A DNA stretch of 64,000 bases from Manihot esculenta (Eukaryota; Streptophyta; Magnoliopsida; Malpighiales; Euphorbiaceae). The stretch is taken from contig NC_035161.2 in the NCBI RefSeq assembly GCF_001659605.2, positions 34,381,191-34,445,190 on the forward strand, given 5' to 3'. Position 1 is the first letter of the stretch, and every line of letters starts with the position of its first letter. The translations under genes were made by a program, and so were the position numbers. The notes under the pieces are model-generated. The model did no database searches. It was not told the origin of the DNA and saw only the letters and a program-made list of their open reading frames with translations. Positions 12,265-27,100 of this stretch are shown here, piece after piece.

Positions 12265-14105
12265 CTTTTTTAATTACTCTTCATTTTCTCCCGAGTCCCG
12301 ACATTAAACATCCAAAAAAAAGGTGCTAAACCAATGAGAAGAACGGTAGTCTGGAGCTAATGATGCGCTGCTCAGCCACATGTCAGCTTACCGCTTAATT
12401 CTATAAAAAAACAATATAATGATGGAGAAAACTAATTGCAGATCTATTAGAAAAATTGGGAAACCTAATTTTGATCGGTTAGAGAGAGATCGTAGATGTG
12501 GGTGGGTAGGGAAGTTGGTTGGATTAAAAGATGAGAAACAAGAAGAAAACGAAAGAGAAGTGAGAGTTAGGTTAGTGTGAAACGAAAGCGCATGCTATCA
12601 TAATGATGATAATCAAAGTAATTAGCAAACATAATCCTTCAAGTTATGGCGGATAAAGAAGCTTGAAAATGGATGGATGGATGGGTTTCCTTTTTGCACC
12701 GAAATTGATTGGGAGATGCTCTTAGTCAACTAACGCACTCGATTTGCCCTCTCCCATCTCCATCATACTTTAAAAATTTTATCATTCATCATTACTGTTA
12801 TTATTACTTATATCACAGATTAATATTCCGTCACTTAATCATACGGATGCATTCACTATTTCTACCCTTCTTCCTGTTTCATTACTTTCCCATTTTGACA
12901 TCAAAACAAGACTTAGTTACTAGCCGTTATCTACAGCCCTCACTTCATTTTTCTGCACCCAATTTTTCAATTTTGCACTATTATCTAGAGATCTTAATTA
13001 CCGGAATCTTTTCATAATTCTTCTTGCTTCATTTTTATAAGATATCTCAACTTGTTGACAATTTTTACTTTAATATAATTGATGAGCTAAGTTGAAGGAA
13101 ACATGAATATCAATATCAGAATAATTTGTCATATGCTGTGCCTGAATCATACAAACTAAGGGTTGGGGTTCCACGTGCCCAAAATGATGCTAAAATACAA
13201 AAGAAGCAGAAAATATCTTCTGCCAATTAGAATCCACCATATTTGCATATAATTGTTAATTATAATCTATAATGATAAAATCTTGGGTAATGAATCAACC
13301 CTAATCTAGATCCCATGTGGAACTTACAAAGGCGATTTGCAAATAAATTACAATTCTTAGTTCTAATAAATTGGACCTGGATGCCATTAATTACCTAAAA
13401 TCTAATCAGTAGATGGGAATCTTCCTAGTCATCCGAAATTATGAAAACAAGAAGAATATGTGCATGTTTTCAGTATTAATTCATGATTTATTTATTATTC
13501 CTCGTCTAATAGATTCTATTAATGACAACTTATTGTATCATAGAAAAAACAATAGTGAGGTTTTTTTTTTTTTTTTTTTCTCCAGATCATTAATTTAAAA
13601 GAAATAATTACTCAGCGTGTCGTTAGCCAGCTGGATTAGGGATGGTCCATTGTTATTATTCCATTTAATGAAAGTGAGTCCAGAAATAGAGGGCGATCTG
13701 GGTGAGTTGGGAATAGAGAGGAGGAGACAGCGGCTGGCCACCTTGTTAGTTTGCTCTAAAAGCAAAGCTTTCTTTTTCTTATCAAAGGAGCATCTCACCA
13801 TGTATCCTTCATGAATAATTGGTCACTAATTTTGTTATTATTATTATTATTAATAAATAATAAAAAAAATAATAATAATACCTCATTCTCATTCCCATTC
13901 CCATCCCATCACTCCAACATCACATTCACATATATTTCTCTTCTCTGCAGACCAATTATAATTCCCTCTGTACACCGTTTTCTCTTCTCTCTCTTCCATG
14001 GCGTACTAATTTTACAACCAGAAAAAAAAAAAAAAAGAAGCCCAACTCTTCCTCCTCCTTCTCCTCCTTCTCAGTAACATTTACAGCACACTAGGGAAAG
14101 TCGAG

Positions 14106-17634
<3,529 letters not shown>

Positions 17635-18707
17635 TGTGGCTTCGTTTGTATATATGTTGGTCAAGGAGGTTTGAGATCCACAGCCTACAAAATGAAATAT
17701 TAATGCAAAAATATAACTGACATTGTAAATCGACGGTGACGGCCATTATATTCTTGGATCACACAAGCTGCTGAATTTATTCGAAGATTATTTTGTTATA
17801 GCGGATAATAAAATATGGGAATATATATATAAGTTAAAGAATAAATTTTCCATTGTTTTAATTGTTAACACTTTTTCCTTCGTGGCTAGATTATATTTCA
17901 GTAATATATGAATATTTCTTTTGCCAAAGATAGCATTATCATTTTTATAAAAAAAAAAACAGATTACAAATCTGGCTCAAAACATAAGATGCAAGAAAAA
18001 TACGCCTTTGGATCAAAGCCTAGGGGGAAAAAAAACCTCAGGCCTCCATTACAAGCTTAACTCAATAAGCCGAGGAAAACTCTAGTTAATCTGGGGGATC
18101 CGACCCGAAGCAAGGAACTTGATAACTCATTAGTTATCAGCCCGATACCGGTTTGGTTCGGGTGCACTACGTTGCAATTCCTTGATATGTGTATTACAGT
18201 TTCTAGGCAGGCCCAAAGTAAAATGCAAAGTAATGGATGATCCTCTGTTGCGATCAAATATGTAACCGATTCTCGCTTGAAATCTCTCTTCGTAGATGAT
18301 TACCAGAAACTATTTCGTAGATTACGAGGTCTCAACTTTTCGGAGGGCAATGCACCCCTTTCTGTGTAATTGTGCTCTTCATGAACTCCTCCCATTAAAT
18401 CAGAACCTCGCAAAATTGCTTGTAAGAGACAATACTTAATAAGCTTATTAATGGCAAAAGCAATATAGAATCTGCAGATTTTAGTGCTGCATATAGCAGA
18501 TGATGCTCTAATGTAACATGTTTAAACAATTCCTTACGTTTTTACTGTTAAAAGAATAGAAACGGGAGAAATTACGTCATCTTGTTCAACCTTTCAGAGC
18601 TAGCGATTAATTACATAATGTAACTTCATTGAAGTATGCCATGCAACCATATAACTTGCAAGTGCACCAATCAATAGTCACCAACAGCCAGGGGCAGATA
18701 TAATGAA
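17635..18707. other. intergenic DNA with anonymous insert-like stretch
   Basis: The first 200 bases are the subtilase 3' UTR. From about 17950 to 18400 the sequence is more GC-rich than its surroundings and begins with an A run. On the minus strand it shows short stop-broken open frames with a transposon-like look, but no motif I can name. The rest, to 18707, would be the 3' UTR of the small minus-strand gene. Confidence 0.4.
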
Positions 18708-19133
18708 TCACAGTGATACAAACTCATGACAATGCACTTCTGAAGGATCAAGTAGACCTTCTAACACAACCAGTTGGTCTAACAATGCAAGTTTCTCATC
18801 TTCAAGTGTCTTAACGTCCTCTTCCACCGTTTTCAATTCTCTCCCCAGACCAAAGCTTTCTTCCTCCAACAGCAAATACTTCCGTCTGAGCGCACGATAT
18901 TCATTTTCTGATGTAGATGAGTCAGGCAATGAATCTGAATTTGATCTTTCCTGTTGCTGAATCAGTGGAGAGCCCTTGTTCTTCAAGCTCCTTTTGGATA
19001 CCTTCTGGCTTGTTCTCAGCGGGCCCTGTGCCTGCTGGATGTTATTACCTTGTAATGGGATGAAGGAAACTCTAGAGGTTGAGGATTTCTTTTTGCGTGG
19101 CTTGGAGTTTGCAATTTCCCCTGATGGTGGCAT
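18708..19133 (-). CDS. small basic coiled-coil protein, unrecognised
   Basis: About 141 residues from the ATG at 19133 to the stop at 18708. The N-terminal half is basic and Ser/Lys-rich (SKPRKKKSS, SKRSLKNKGS), resembling a nuclear localisation or nucleic-acid-binding tail. The C-terminal half, from about NEYRALRRKY to LEDEKLALLDQL, has the heptad leucines and alternating charge of a coiled coil. The open frame continues upstream of this ATG to an acceptor-like CTTGCAG at about 19168, so an upstream coding or leader exon is likely. A pyrimidine-rich leader-like segment on the same strand at about 20160-20350 would fit, with the transposon-like insert at 19440-19730 inside the intron. I do not recognise a family and give no function. 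Confidence 0.5.
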   Translation of the reverse strand: MPPSGEIANSKPRKKKSSTSRVSFIPLQGNNIQQAQGPLRTSQKVSKRSLKNKGSPLIQQQERSNSDSLPDSSTSENEYRALRRKYLLLEEESFGLGRELKTVEEDVKTLEDEKLALLDQLVVLEGLLDPSEVHCHEFVSL

Positions 19134-19439
19134 CCTTGAATCTTGCGTATTTTTCACCAGCAGTACTGCAAGATCAAAAGCACAAAAGCTTAAAACTTTG
19201 TTTGGAGGAAGTTACTAAGGGTTTTTTTCGAGGTTTTAGAGAACTTTTCTAACTATTTCTCAGTGGCCAAAAGGCTACGGTCAATTAGTATCAGAAAGAT
19301 ATAGGCACATATCAATAGCATCTATTTAAACATATCAGGTGAATGCGTATACAATATTTTCATAAATAACGGAGGCTTCATACAGGAACTCATAAAGATC
19401 GTTAGCACTGAAGACATCAGTATGATGTTAATAATTGAT

Positions 19440-19730
19440 AACCACTATACCTCACACTCACTTAGATTGAGTCGGGCCCACAAAAGGAGATCAGGCCTTG
19501 AGATCGAAAGGCTCCTAGGTCGGTCTACCAGCGGCTTCGGCCGAAGTATAGCCTGAATGATAGGCTGGATCGTTTGCAAGCCCGAGCAGCAAGAAGGAAG
19601 CCGGCCCAATAATAGTACACGGGAGAAACGAGCAGGCCCCGTCCACTAGCACCGGAAAAATTAAATGGGAAAATTAAATGGGTATGTCTGAAGTTTCCCT
19701 AAGTACGGGTCTGTATGACAAAATCGGGTG
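19440..19730. mobile_element. GC-richer insert, probable retroelement remnant
   Basis: A block markedly richer in G and C than the surrounding DNA, with phrases such as GGCTTCGGCCGAAG and GGGTCTGTATGACA followed by an A/G-rich tract. It carries no coding frame. The composition and the abrupt edges suggest part of a long terminal repeat or similar element. No partner repeat or target duplication was found, so this is inference. Confidence 0.35.
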
Positions 19731-20389
19731 GGAGACAGACAAAGGAAAAAAGATAAAGAGAGGAGGGCACCTTCCTCGAGAAAGAGCTTACCCAAACCAT
19801 CGCAAACCCTATCTTCTGGACTCAGAATATCAATAATGAAGATATGCCCTAATCTTATTCATCAATTAGTTCTTCATCTTATTGGTGAAGTCACTCATAA
19901 TCCTATTCGAGATATGATATTGAAAATAACTATGCCAAGCAAGCAATCAAAAGGAATACCTAAAATTGTTAAACACCAACCAATTCAACGATTATAAGAA
20001 ATCAAAGTAAAATATTGAAGTTAAGGATCATTGGAATGACAGATAGAAGAAAAATTAAAAATTTTGAAGACTGATTAGAAAATTTATACAAGGAGAAGAA
20101 AGCCTACTCGATTTGAACGCGCATGGAATAGATGTGTCCTCAGAGCTTCAAGTATTTTCCCTTGTTTTTTCTCTCGGTTATGCTCTAGCTTCACGTCAGG
20201 TGGAAGAGAAACGTTTGAGGCAGTGGTGTTAGGGTTAGCAAGATTTTAGATGACAAGGTGACAGAGAGAGGGAGAAGAGAGAGGAGAGACCGAGAGGTTA
20301 GAGAAGCTAGAAGAACCTGAGTTTGATGGCTTCCGCTTCTGTATCTACAAAAGCCAGCTAAAAATAGAAGGCACAAAAGTTTAAATAAG

Positions 20390-21240
20390 GATAAATTACC
20401 CTGATTTTTAGCATAGATTTCTATATTTTAAAAATTAAATATTTAAATTTCCCGTCCAAATTAACGATCTATTCATCCATTTCTATCATTAAAATTATGT
20501 AAATATTATTTTTTAAAATAAATAAATTACCCTTAAATTTTTTAAATTTTAATATAATTAATTGATAAATTTCTATATTTTTAATTTTATATACTTAAAT
20601 TTCTATAATCAATTCATCTATTTAAATATTTTAATCTTTTATTTTTTATTTAAAAAAATTAATCTACTAAATTTTATTTAATTAATTTTTAATATTCTTA
20701 TTTTTTTATTTATTAAAATGCATCAATATTTATAATTTTAAAATTTTTTAAAAAATACTTATAAACTATTTACTAAATAACTTTTAAATAAATAATAAAT
20801 TTTTATAAAAAATATTTAAAAAATGATACTTTAAAAAAATTAAACATATATTAATTTTAAAGTAATATTTATAACGAATAGAAAATCGATAATTTTAAAC
20901 GAATTGAATATAAAAAAATTTAAAAATTTAATTTTAAAAATATAAAAATTAATTCGTTAATTATATTAAAATTTAGAGATAAAACTATAATTTACATGAT
21001 ATAAAATTTTTTATTTATATTAAAAATAATTTAAGTATTAGTGAATATGTTTTAAGTATTTAAAATGTTTATTACTTTTTGTCAGATTGATTATCAAAAT
21101 TATAAATCAAAAGATTTTTAATTTGAACAGATATTTAATTATATAAAATTTAATTTATAAATATATAAAATTATTCATTAACTATATTAAAATTTAAAAT
21201 ATAAAATATAATTTATCATTTAAATAACCCCTTAAATTTA
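20390..21240. repeat. AT-rich element with long inverted repeats (MITE-like)
   Basis: The left part at about 20530-20590 contains TTTTAATATAATTAATTGAT. The right part at about 20935-21000 contains its near reverse complement, and a second, more diverged copy lies at 21165-21215. The segment has no coding capacity and is over 80 percent AT. This matches a non-autonomous inverted-repeat transposon, possibly nested or duplicated at its right end. The exact ends and target duplication are not resolved. Confidence 0.5.
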
Positions 21241-22014
21241 AAAAGAAATTATGATTTTATATTTAAAACTTAAATAAAATATGCTAAATTAAAATATTAT
21301 TTTATAATAAATACATATTAAAATTATTTTAATTAAAATAATTATAATTCTATTTAGCTATAAAGATTAAATTAAATTCATAAAAAGAAAAAAAAATTGC
21401 TCCCTAACCTCCTCCTCCTCCTTCTCCTTCTTCTTCTTATTATTATTTTGCGGTAATCGGCAGTACGCGAACGGTATAGTTATTAACTAACTAATTATGG
21501 ACGTAGGGGATTAACTTATTTTTTATTTAATTGAAATATATTTAATATATAAAATACCATTACCACTTGCCAATTTAGATTTTGAATTAGTTGGTTCAAA
21601 ATTGAGACCCAATCATATTAATTAAATTAAGTCCTATATCCTATAAATTTCAGAATTTCTCCAATAATTACTAATTCTTATTTTTTTTCTCTTCTTCAAA
21701 ATTTGACTGTTTTCAGATTGTGTTGACCACTATTTGGAGGCGTGGGCGTGCACGTGTAGATTTGGGTCACCCAATTGATTCTCGGGTATTTGAGATACCA
21801 AAGTTCCAGATAAGAAAAAAGAAAAGAAAAGCAAACATCATAATCATGGGAAAAGGATGCATACCGATTACCGAATTTATATTGAAATTGAGACTGAACA
21901 GTCAAGCCATTAGAGTTTGGATGCATTCCGTTGGAAACAACAAACCAGATGCAATACTTTTTAGAGGATTAAGCACGTCCCTATGTTGAATTAGCAAGTC
22001 CCACGCTTATTTTA
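21241..22014. other. intergenic DNA before the DAO 3' end
   Basis: AT-rich with a CCT/CTT/ATT trinucleotide tract at about 21405-21448. The open frames on both strands around 21700-21990 are unsupported by any recognisable domain or splice site. The last bases are presumed DAO 3' UTR. Confidence 0.5.
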
Positions 22015-23099
22015 TTAATTTGATGGCTGGATGCGTACGAGTTCAAGAGCTTCTCCAGAATGCAATTTTGTGGATAGTCGGAGCTTTCTATAATCTTCAA
22101 AAGTGAAAGCGGTGTAGAGACGTGGGTGTTCGGAGTCCACAAATTCTGCCGGAGCTTCCAGTGCTGTCCCTTTTGGTCCCAACAAGAATGTCGCAATTGA
22201 AATCCGCATTGTTGCTTCTTTGCATTGTACTCGATGCTTCACAGTACGCAGCCTTCCATTGCTCCACACCTTTGGTCATATGTAAGTAAGCATTTCATCA
22301 AACACCTCCAAGATTAATTGATTATATATATATTTTATAAAATCAGTTGTATATGTGTAAGTAAAGCTACCGTAGCAATATCTCCAAGATTGACAAGAAG
22401 GGTGCCAGGCTCCGGATCCACAGCCACAAAAGCACCAGATTTATCCATAACTTCAAGTCCACCAACATTTTCATCATCTTGAAGTATAGTTAAGAATCCA
22501 GAATCTGTGTGTATCTGAACTCCAAGGGAACCTACAGCTTCAGGAGTGAAGTTGTACTTGTTGATCCTAAATTGGCAAGGCCATCCCTCAAACAAATCGC
22601 TTCTCATCAATCCCATGCTTTGAGCCAATTTTTTAGCTAAATCCATGGCCAGCTCATAAATTGCTTTTGCATACATTTCTATGACCTCTCTGGTAACGAT
22701 TAAAATTGACAATGAAAATTTTGAAAAGTAGAGCTTAATTCTATGGAAGAAGAAATTATGAGGGTACCTGTGATGAGGAGAGGCATCCAACTGGGAGCAG
22801 AAGGTATCCACAGCTTGGGAGGAGCCCATGTCAAAAAGGCCCAAGGCCTCGTAAAGAGGATTGACCTGAGAGGGTGCCATATAGCCGCTGCCTGATATTA
22901 CATCTGTGTTGCGCTTCTTGATTTCCATGGGAAGGTCTAGCAGAGATCTCACTACGTTCTTCATTTCCGACATTAGAGGTAAGGGTATATTGTGGTTCAC
23001 AATTCTGAAACAACCCAACTCCTCGCATGCTTTCCTTAGCCGCTCAAACTGCCCTGGAAAATCTTGCAGATCTATCGTTGGAACACCACCTTTCTCCAT
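22015..23099 (-). CDS. DAO: 2-oxoglutarate-dependent dioxygenase for auxin oxidation (DAO)
   Basis: A soluble Fe(II)/2-oxoglutarate dioxygenase that in rice and Arabidopsis converts indole-3-acetic acid (or its amino-acid conjugates) to the inactive 2-oxindole form. Three exons join in frame to 301 residues: 22768-23099, 22371-22689, 22015-22269. The N-terminal DIOX_N region opens VPTIDLQDF. The FeII_2OG domain carries the iron ligands His171 and Asp173 (IHTDSGF) and His229 (TVKHRVQ), and the oxoglutarate-binding Arg239-x-Ser241 (MRIS). DAO-type blocks are clear: CFRIVNHNI, GLFDMGSSQAV, FRINKY, FLLGP, HPRLY and the ending KLHSGEAL. Length matches AtDAO1. The ATG at 23099 begins MEKGGVPTID. 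The conserved motifs point to DAO over other members of this large family, but substrate choice is inferred from homology. Confidence 0.92.
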
Positions 23100-24100
23100 C
23101 TTTGTAATGTAGAAATTTGATCACGCTTCTTCTTCTTCTTCTTCTTCAAATGGTCGTCTCTTGCCAAAGCCACTTAATTTTGCAGTATTATATATATGCC
23201 CAGTAGAATTAAAATGGCCCCACAAGGCGACAAGCTTTCGTTTTATATGGTTACATTCATAGTGTGTATCCCCGTCACTAAACGAAATTGTCAAGATTGA
23301 GGTAATCAAACATAAAAGACAAAACATAATGTATTTGTGTAGAGATGATGAATTCATGCTTTTTACACTTCTAGCTTGAAATAAAAGCAGGAAATTGACC
23401 TTCCAGCAACCGTTTAGATCCATTATAGCAAATGTATTATATTAAGTTATTTAATTTTTTTATTATTTATTAATTTTTTAAAACTTTAATTAGGATAATT
23501 TTTTTTTATGAAATATCTTAAATCTATGTTAAATTACTAAATTAATATACATTAATCAAATGTGATAAGAGTCGATTCCATTAGATTTCAGTTTAATAAA
23601 TCATTTTTCACCTATTCATTAATTTGGCCTTTTACTCATTGGGTAAATCAAATCAAATCCCTTGAGCTCGCTGTGCTGGCTTCAAGATGTATGTCGTTTC
23701 TTCATTTTTGCTCCGAAAGAATTAAACTCGAGCATCATCAAAGAAGCTTTAATAATCGCTTGACATATCTTTAAATAAACTTCTAGTGATGCATAGTAGA
23801 CATTAGAACAAGATCTCTCCATGTCACATCGAAACAGATTTCACAAATTCACTAAATTTTCATTTCATTCGAGTGTATTCAACATAATAATGAAAGTAAT
23901 ATATACACACCGTTCTAACTATACAACCTAGATTTTCTTGTAATATTACAATGAAATCATTGAAACCCCTTCCATACATATCAAATTATCTAACCAATCT
24001 ACCATGTTCATTTCCACAATTGATGTGACAAACCATTTGTTAACAAAATTTTGCAAGTTCTAGGCACAGTTTCGCCTCCAAAGGCACAAAAAAATAGCCT
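23100..24100. other. intergenic DNA upstream of DAO
   Basis: A TTC repeat lies at 23125-23144, inside the presumed DAO leader. The segment at 23160-23420 would be DAO promoter and the rest is AT-rich. The end from about 23870 should hold the KCBP 3' UTR. No additional gene is seen. Confidence 0.5.
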
Positions 24101-27100
24101 CTACATTGAATGACGTCCATCTGTTCTATCTTTCATGAGTCTTTCCTCTTGGATCTCTTCGTATTCTTCATCATCTCCTCTCCTACCTGCTTGCTCTTTC
24201 CAATATGCTATCAACTTTTTCAATCGAGCTATTTCTTTTGATGAGACATTTTTGCTTGGATCATTCACAATTGATCTAACTCTTGATGCATACCTGAAAT
24301 GACACGAGTTGAGATGTTATCACTACCAAAATAATCTCAAAGGTATAAGAAGTTATCAACAACTAAATCAAATTGTATACAAGTTTAGAAGTAAATTATA
24401 TTTTCTAGTATATTTTATCATACCGATAAAATGAAAATGTCATTACCTATAAAATCTATCAAAAAGAGCATATGATAAAAAAATAAATTTGCAGAAACTA
24501 TGGAACTCTTATGCAATAACAATGACAAACAGACATGAAAAAACAATTTAAACATATATTTTGAAATAAAAACTTACATTAGGGAATTGTAAGTCTCATC
24601 CAAATTTGATTCAGCTGGTGATACATTCACAAACATAAGCGTCTTTGCATTACCACCAAGAGAATCACTCATTAACATTGTTAGCTTATGGTTTCTGTAA
24701 GGTATGTGTTGACCTCCAGAAGATAAAGCACTAATTACATCTCCCAATGCTGACAAAGATTTGTTGATACTTTGAGCCTCCTTAAGTTGACTACCTGAAG
24801 AGCCTGATTTTTTTACTCTCTCTGAACCAGCAAGGTCCACAAAACTTAACTGCATATTGTATAAAAGTCACCATACTCGAATATAAATTAAACTATGTAC
24901 GAAATCAAATCAAATAAAAGAAACTACAACATGAGAATAAAATAAAACATGATATCATTGACAAGGATAGTATGTCATGAATACCTTTCCCTTAGCAACA
25001 GATTGGGTTTGAAGATTGGTGCTTTCAATAACAATTGAAAGTATCAGATGAGACCTTGAACTTTCTTCATTCATTTGAGTACCAGAAGTATGCCTCCTTT
25101 CAGATCCTCTTTGAATTATACCTTGTAACTCCTCCAATGTTGAGATTGAAATAATTGTCACATTGTCTATGGATACCATTCCCTAAACATCACAAATTGA
25201 TACACATAACATAAAAGTAATGTTAACAAAACTCTTTAAATGTACTCTAAAACAAGCATCAATAAGAAGTAAATACATCTACAACTAACTTTAAAAGCTT
25301 ATTTTAGCAAACACCTTATGAAAGAACAATCACCTTTGAATCTTTTTTAATATCCAACTTTAATGGTTTCACATTCTTTGGCAATAGAAGGTCCACAAGC
25401 GTATCTTGGTACAACTCCACCATATATGCCTGCATATTTGATGTCAAGAAGACCATAAAAGACCAAAAACATGAAAAAAAGAAAAAGGTAAATATTTGTT
25501 TGGCTTGTATTAATTGTCAATATCTGGCAATTACCGTTAAAACTTACCTTTAATGAAAATGAGAACTTCTTGCTATCACGCCTTAATATTTTAAAAAGTT
25601 CTGCAGTCGCTCGTGGTGTTAGTCCAGGATTATTTTCAGCGCCATATATTGTAAATGTCTTCCCAGAACCAGTTTGGCCATAGGCAAATATGCAAACATT
25701 ATACCCATCCACAGCAGATTGAACCAAATACTAACATGAAAAGTCCAGGAAAAGAATGAATTATGAGTTGGTTGAAGAACCATAAACAAGCTATACAAAA
25801 ACCTTAAACCAAGCTAGACAAAAAATTCATCTGCTAATAAATAAAAAAATAAAACTTACCCTTGTGTCCTCAAATACATCATCTTGGGTGGCATTGCCAT
25901 CAAATACACGATCATATACATGTTGTTTTGCTTTATCATCTTTCCATTGATGTTCAACTGTAAATTCATCTGTGCTTGTAATTATGCCTCTTTCCTTTTC
26001 AACAATTTCTTTCTCACTCAAAGGTCTCAAGCGACAGAAAACCCTGATCTTCCCTTTCATATCTAAATACATTGGTGGAGCATGTGTTAGTTAAAACAAC
26101 ATATAGATATATTCAAGTTGGGAAAGAAAATCAGTGACACAATGACAATGATTAATATGACAAGGAACAGTGGCTAGTTTAGCCATTTTATGAAAGTGAT
26201 GCTGTATTTGATTAGAACTTCCTATGCATCGACTGCTTCTCTTCTCTCCTATCTACATTACCTATTATTTCATTTTTCTTCCCTACTTGTGCTTATAGAT
26301 GTTGAAGAATGTTTCGTTAATCTAATTACTTTTTAATCAAATACTGTACACATTAATATTTATTTAGTTACCTTTTGGTTTGCTTCAAGTTGGTATCTTG
26401 ACTAGATTTTTTTTAATATTACTTGTAAATGTTATTGGATGACATAGTACGATTTGTGTGAGGTATTCTTGAATTTATTTCCAATAAATGAACCCAAACC
26501 ATATTTACTGAACCAAAGCATGGCGTTTTCGTTTGGCTACCTTTCGTTTTTAAAACATTCAGTTTTGGTTGGACAATCACTACTATACATCATTCTAATA
26601 TTGGCTACTTATAGCTAGACATGCATCCCTTAGCTAGTTAAGCATCTCAGCCTAAACATCACTATTAAATATATATTTGAAGACAATGTCATGGTTTACC
26701 AATTATATTATTATTATTATTATTATTATTATTGCCAAAAAAAAAAGTTATTGTCATTATTATTTATTAAAATTAAGAAAGGACAAACAAATGACAACCC
26801 TATCAAACCGGTAATAAAATATTTAACTATTTTCGGGTTATGATAAGATTTCCAAATGATGTTAGATATGAACTTTAAAATCCAAAATCAATTCCAAGTA
26901 GTTTAATCTTTCAGGTCTAAGCCTCGGTTCAAACTGAGGATCAGTTCAGTTTAATAGTAAACTATTAGAATAATTTCCAATAGGATATAGGAGAATAATT
27001 TTCAATAACCTTCTATGGTATTATAGTAGCGCTTCCTCAAAACTTGTTCTTCCTTATAAAGTACTTCAAGCTCAGCAAGTTGAGCTCCTTGCATTTTCAA

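Larger units (their letters stand above)
7889..14105. other. gene-poor intergenic region
   Basis: Six kilobases with no gene I can support. The open frames are short and of low complexity. The more balanced stretch at about 11180-11970 contains a possible decayed or unrecognised exon, listed separately. A pyrimidine repeat lies at about 12205-12264. The last few hundred bases hold the promoter and pyrimidine-rich leader of the subtilase gene. Confidence 0.5.

Noticed and set aside
13811..14077. Plus-strand open frame before the subtilase
   Set aside because: It is low-complexity leader sequence made of Asn, Ser and Pro runs from AT and CT tracts, and ends before the true start at 14106.
17950..18400. 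LINE 3' end
   Set aside because: The homopolymer at its edge is T-rich on the strand that would be sense, so it does not fit a LINE poly(A) tail, and no reverse transcriptase or RNase H motif was found.
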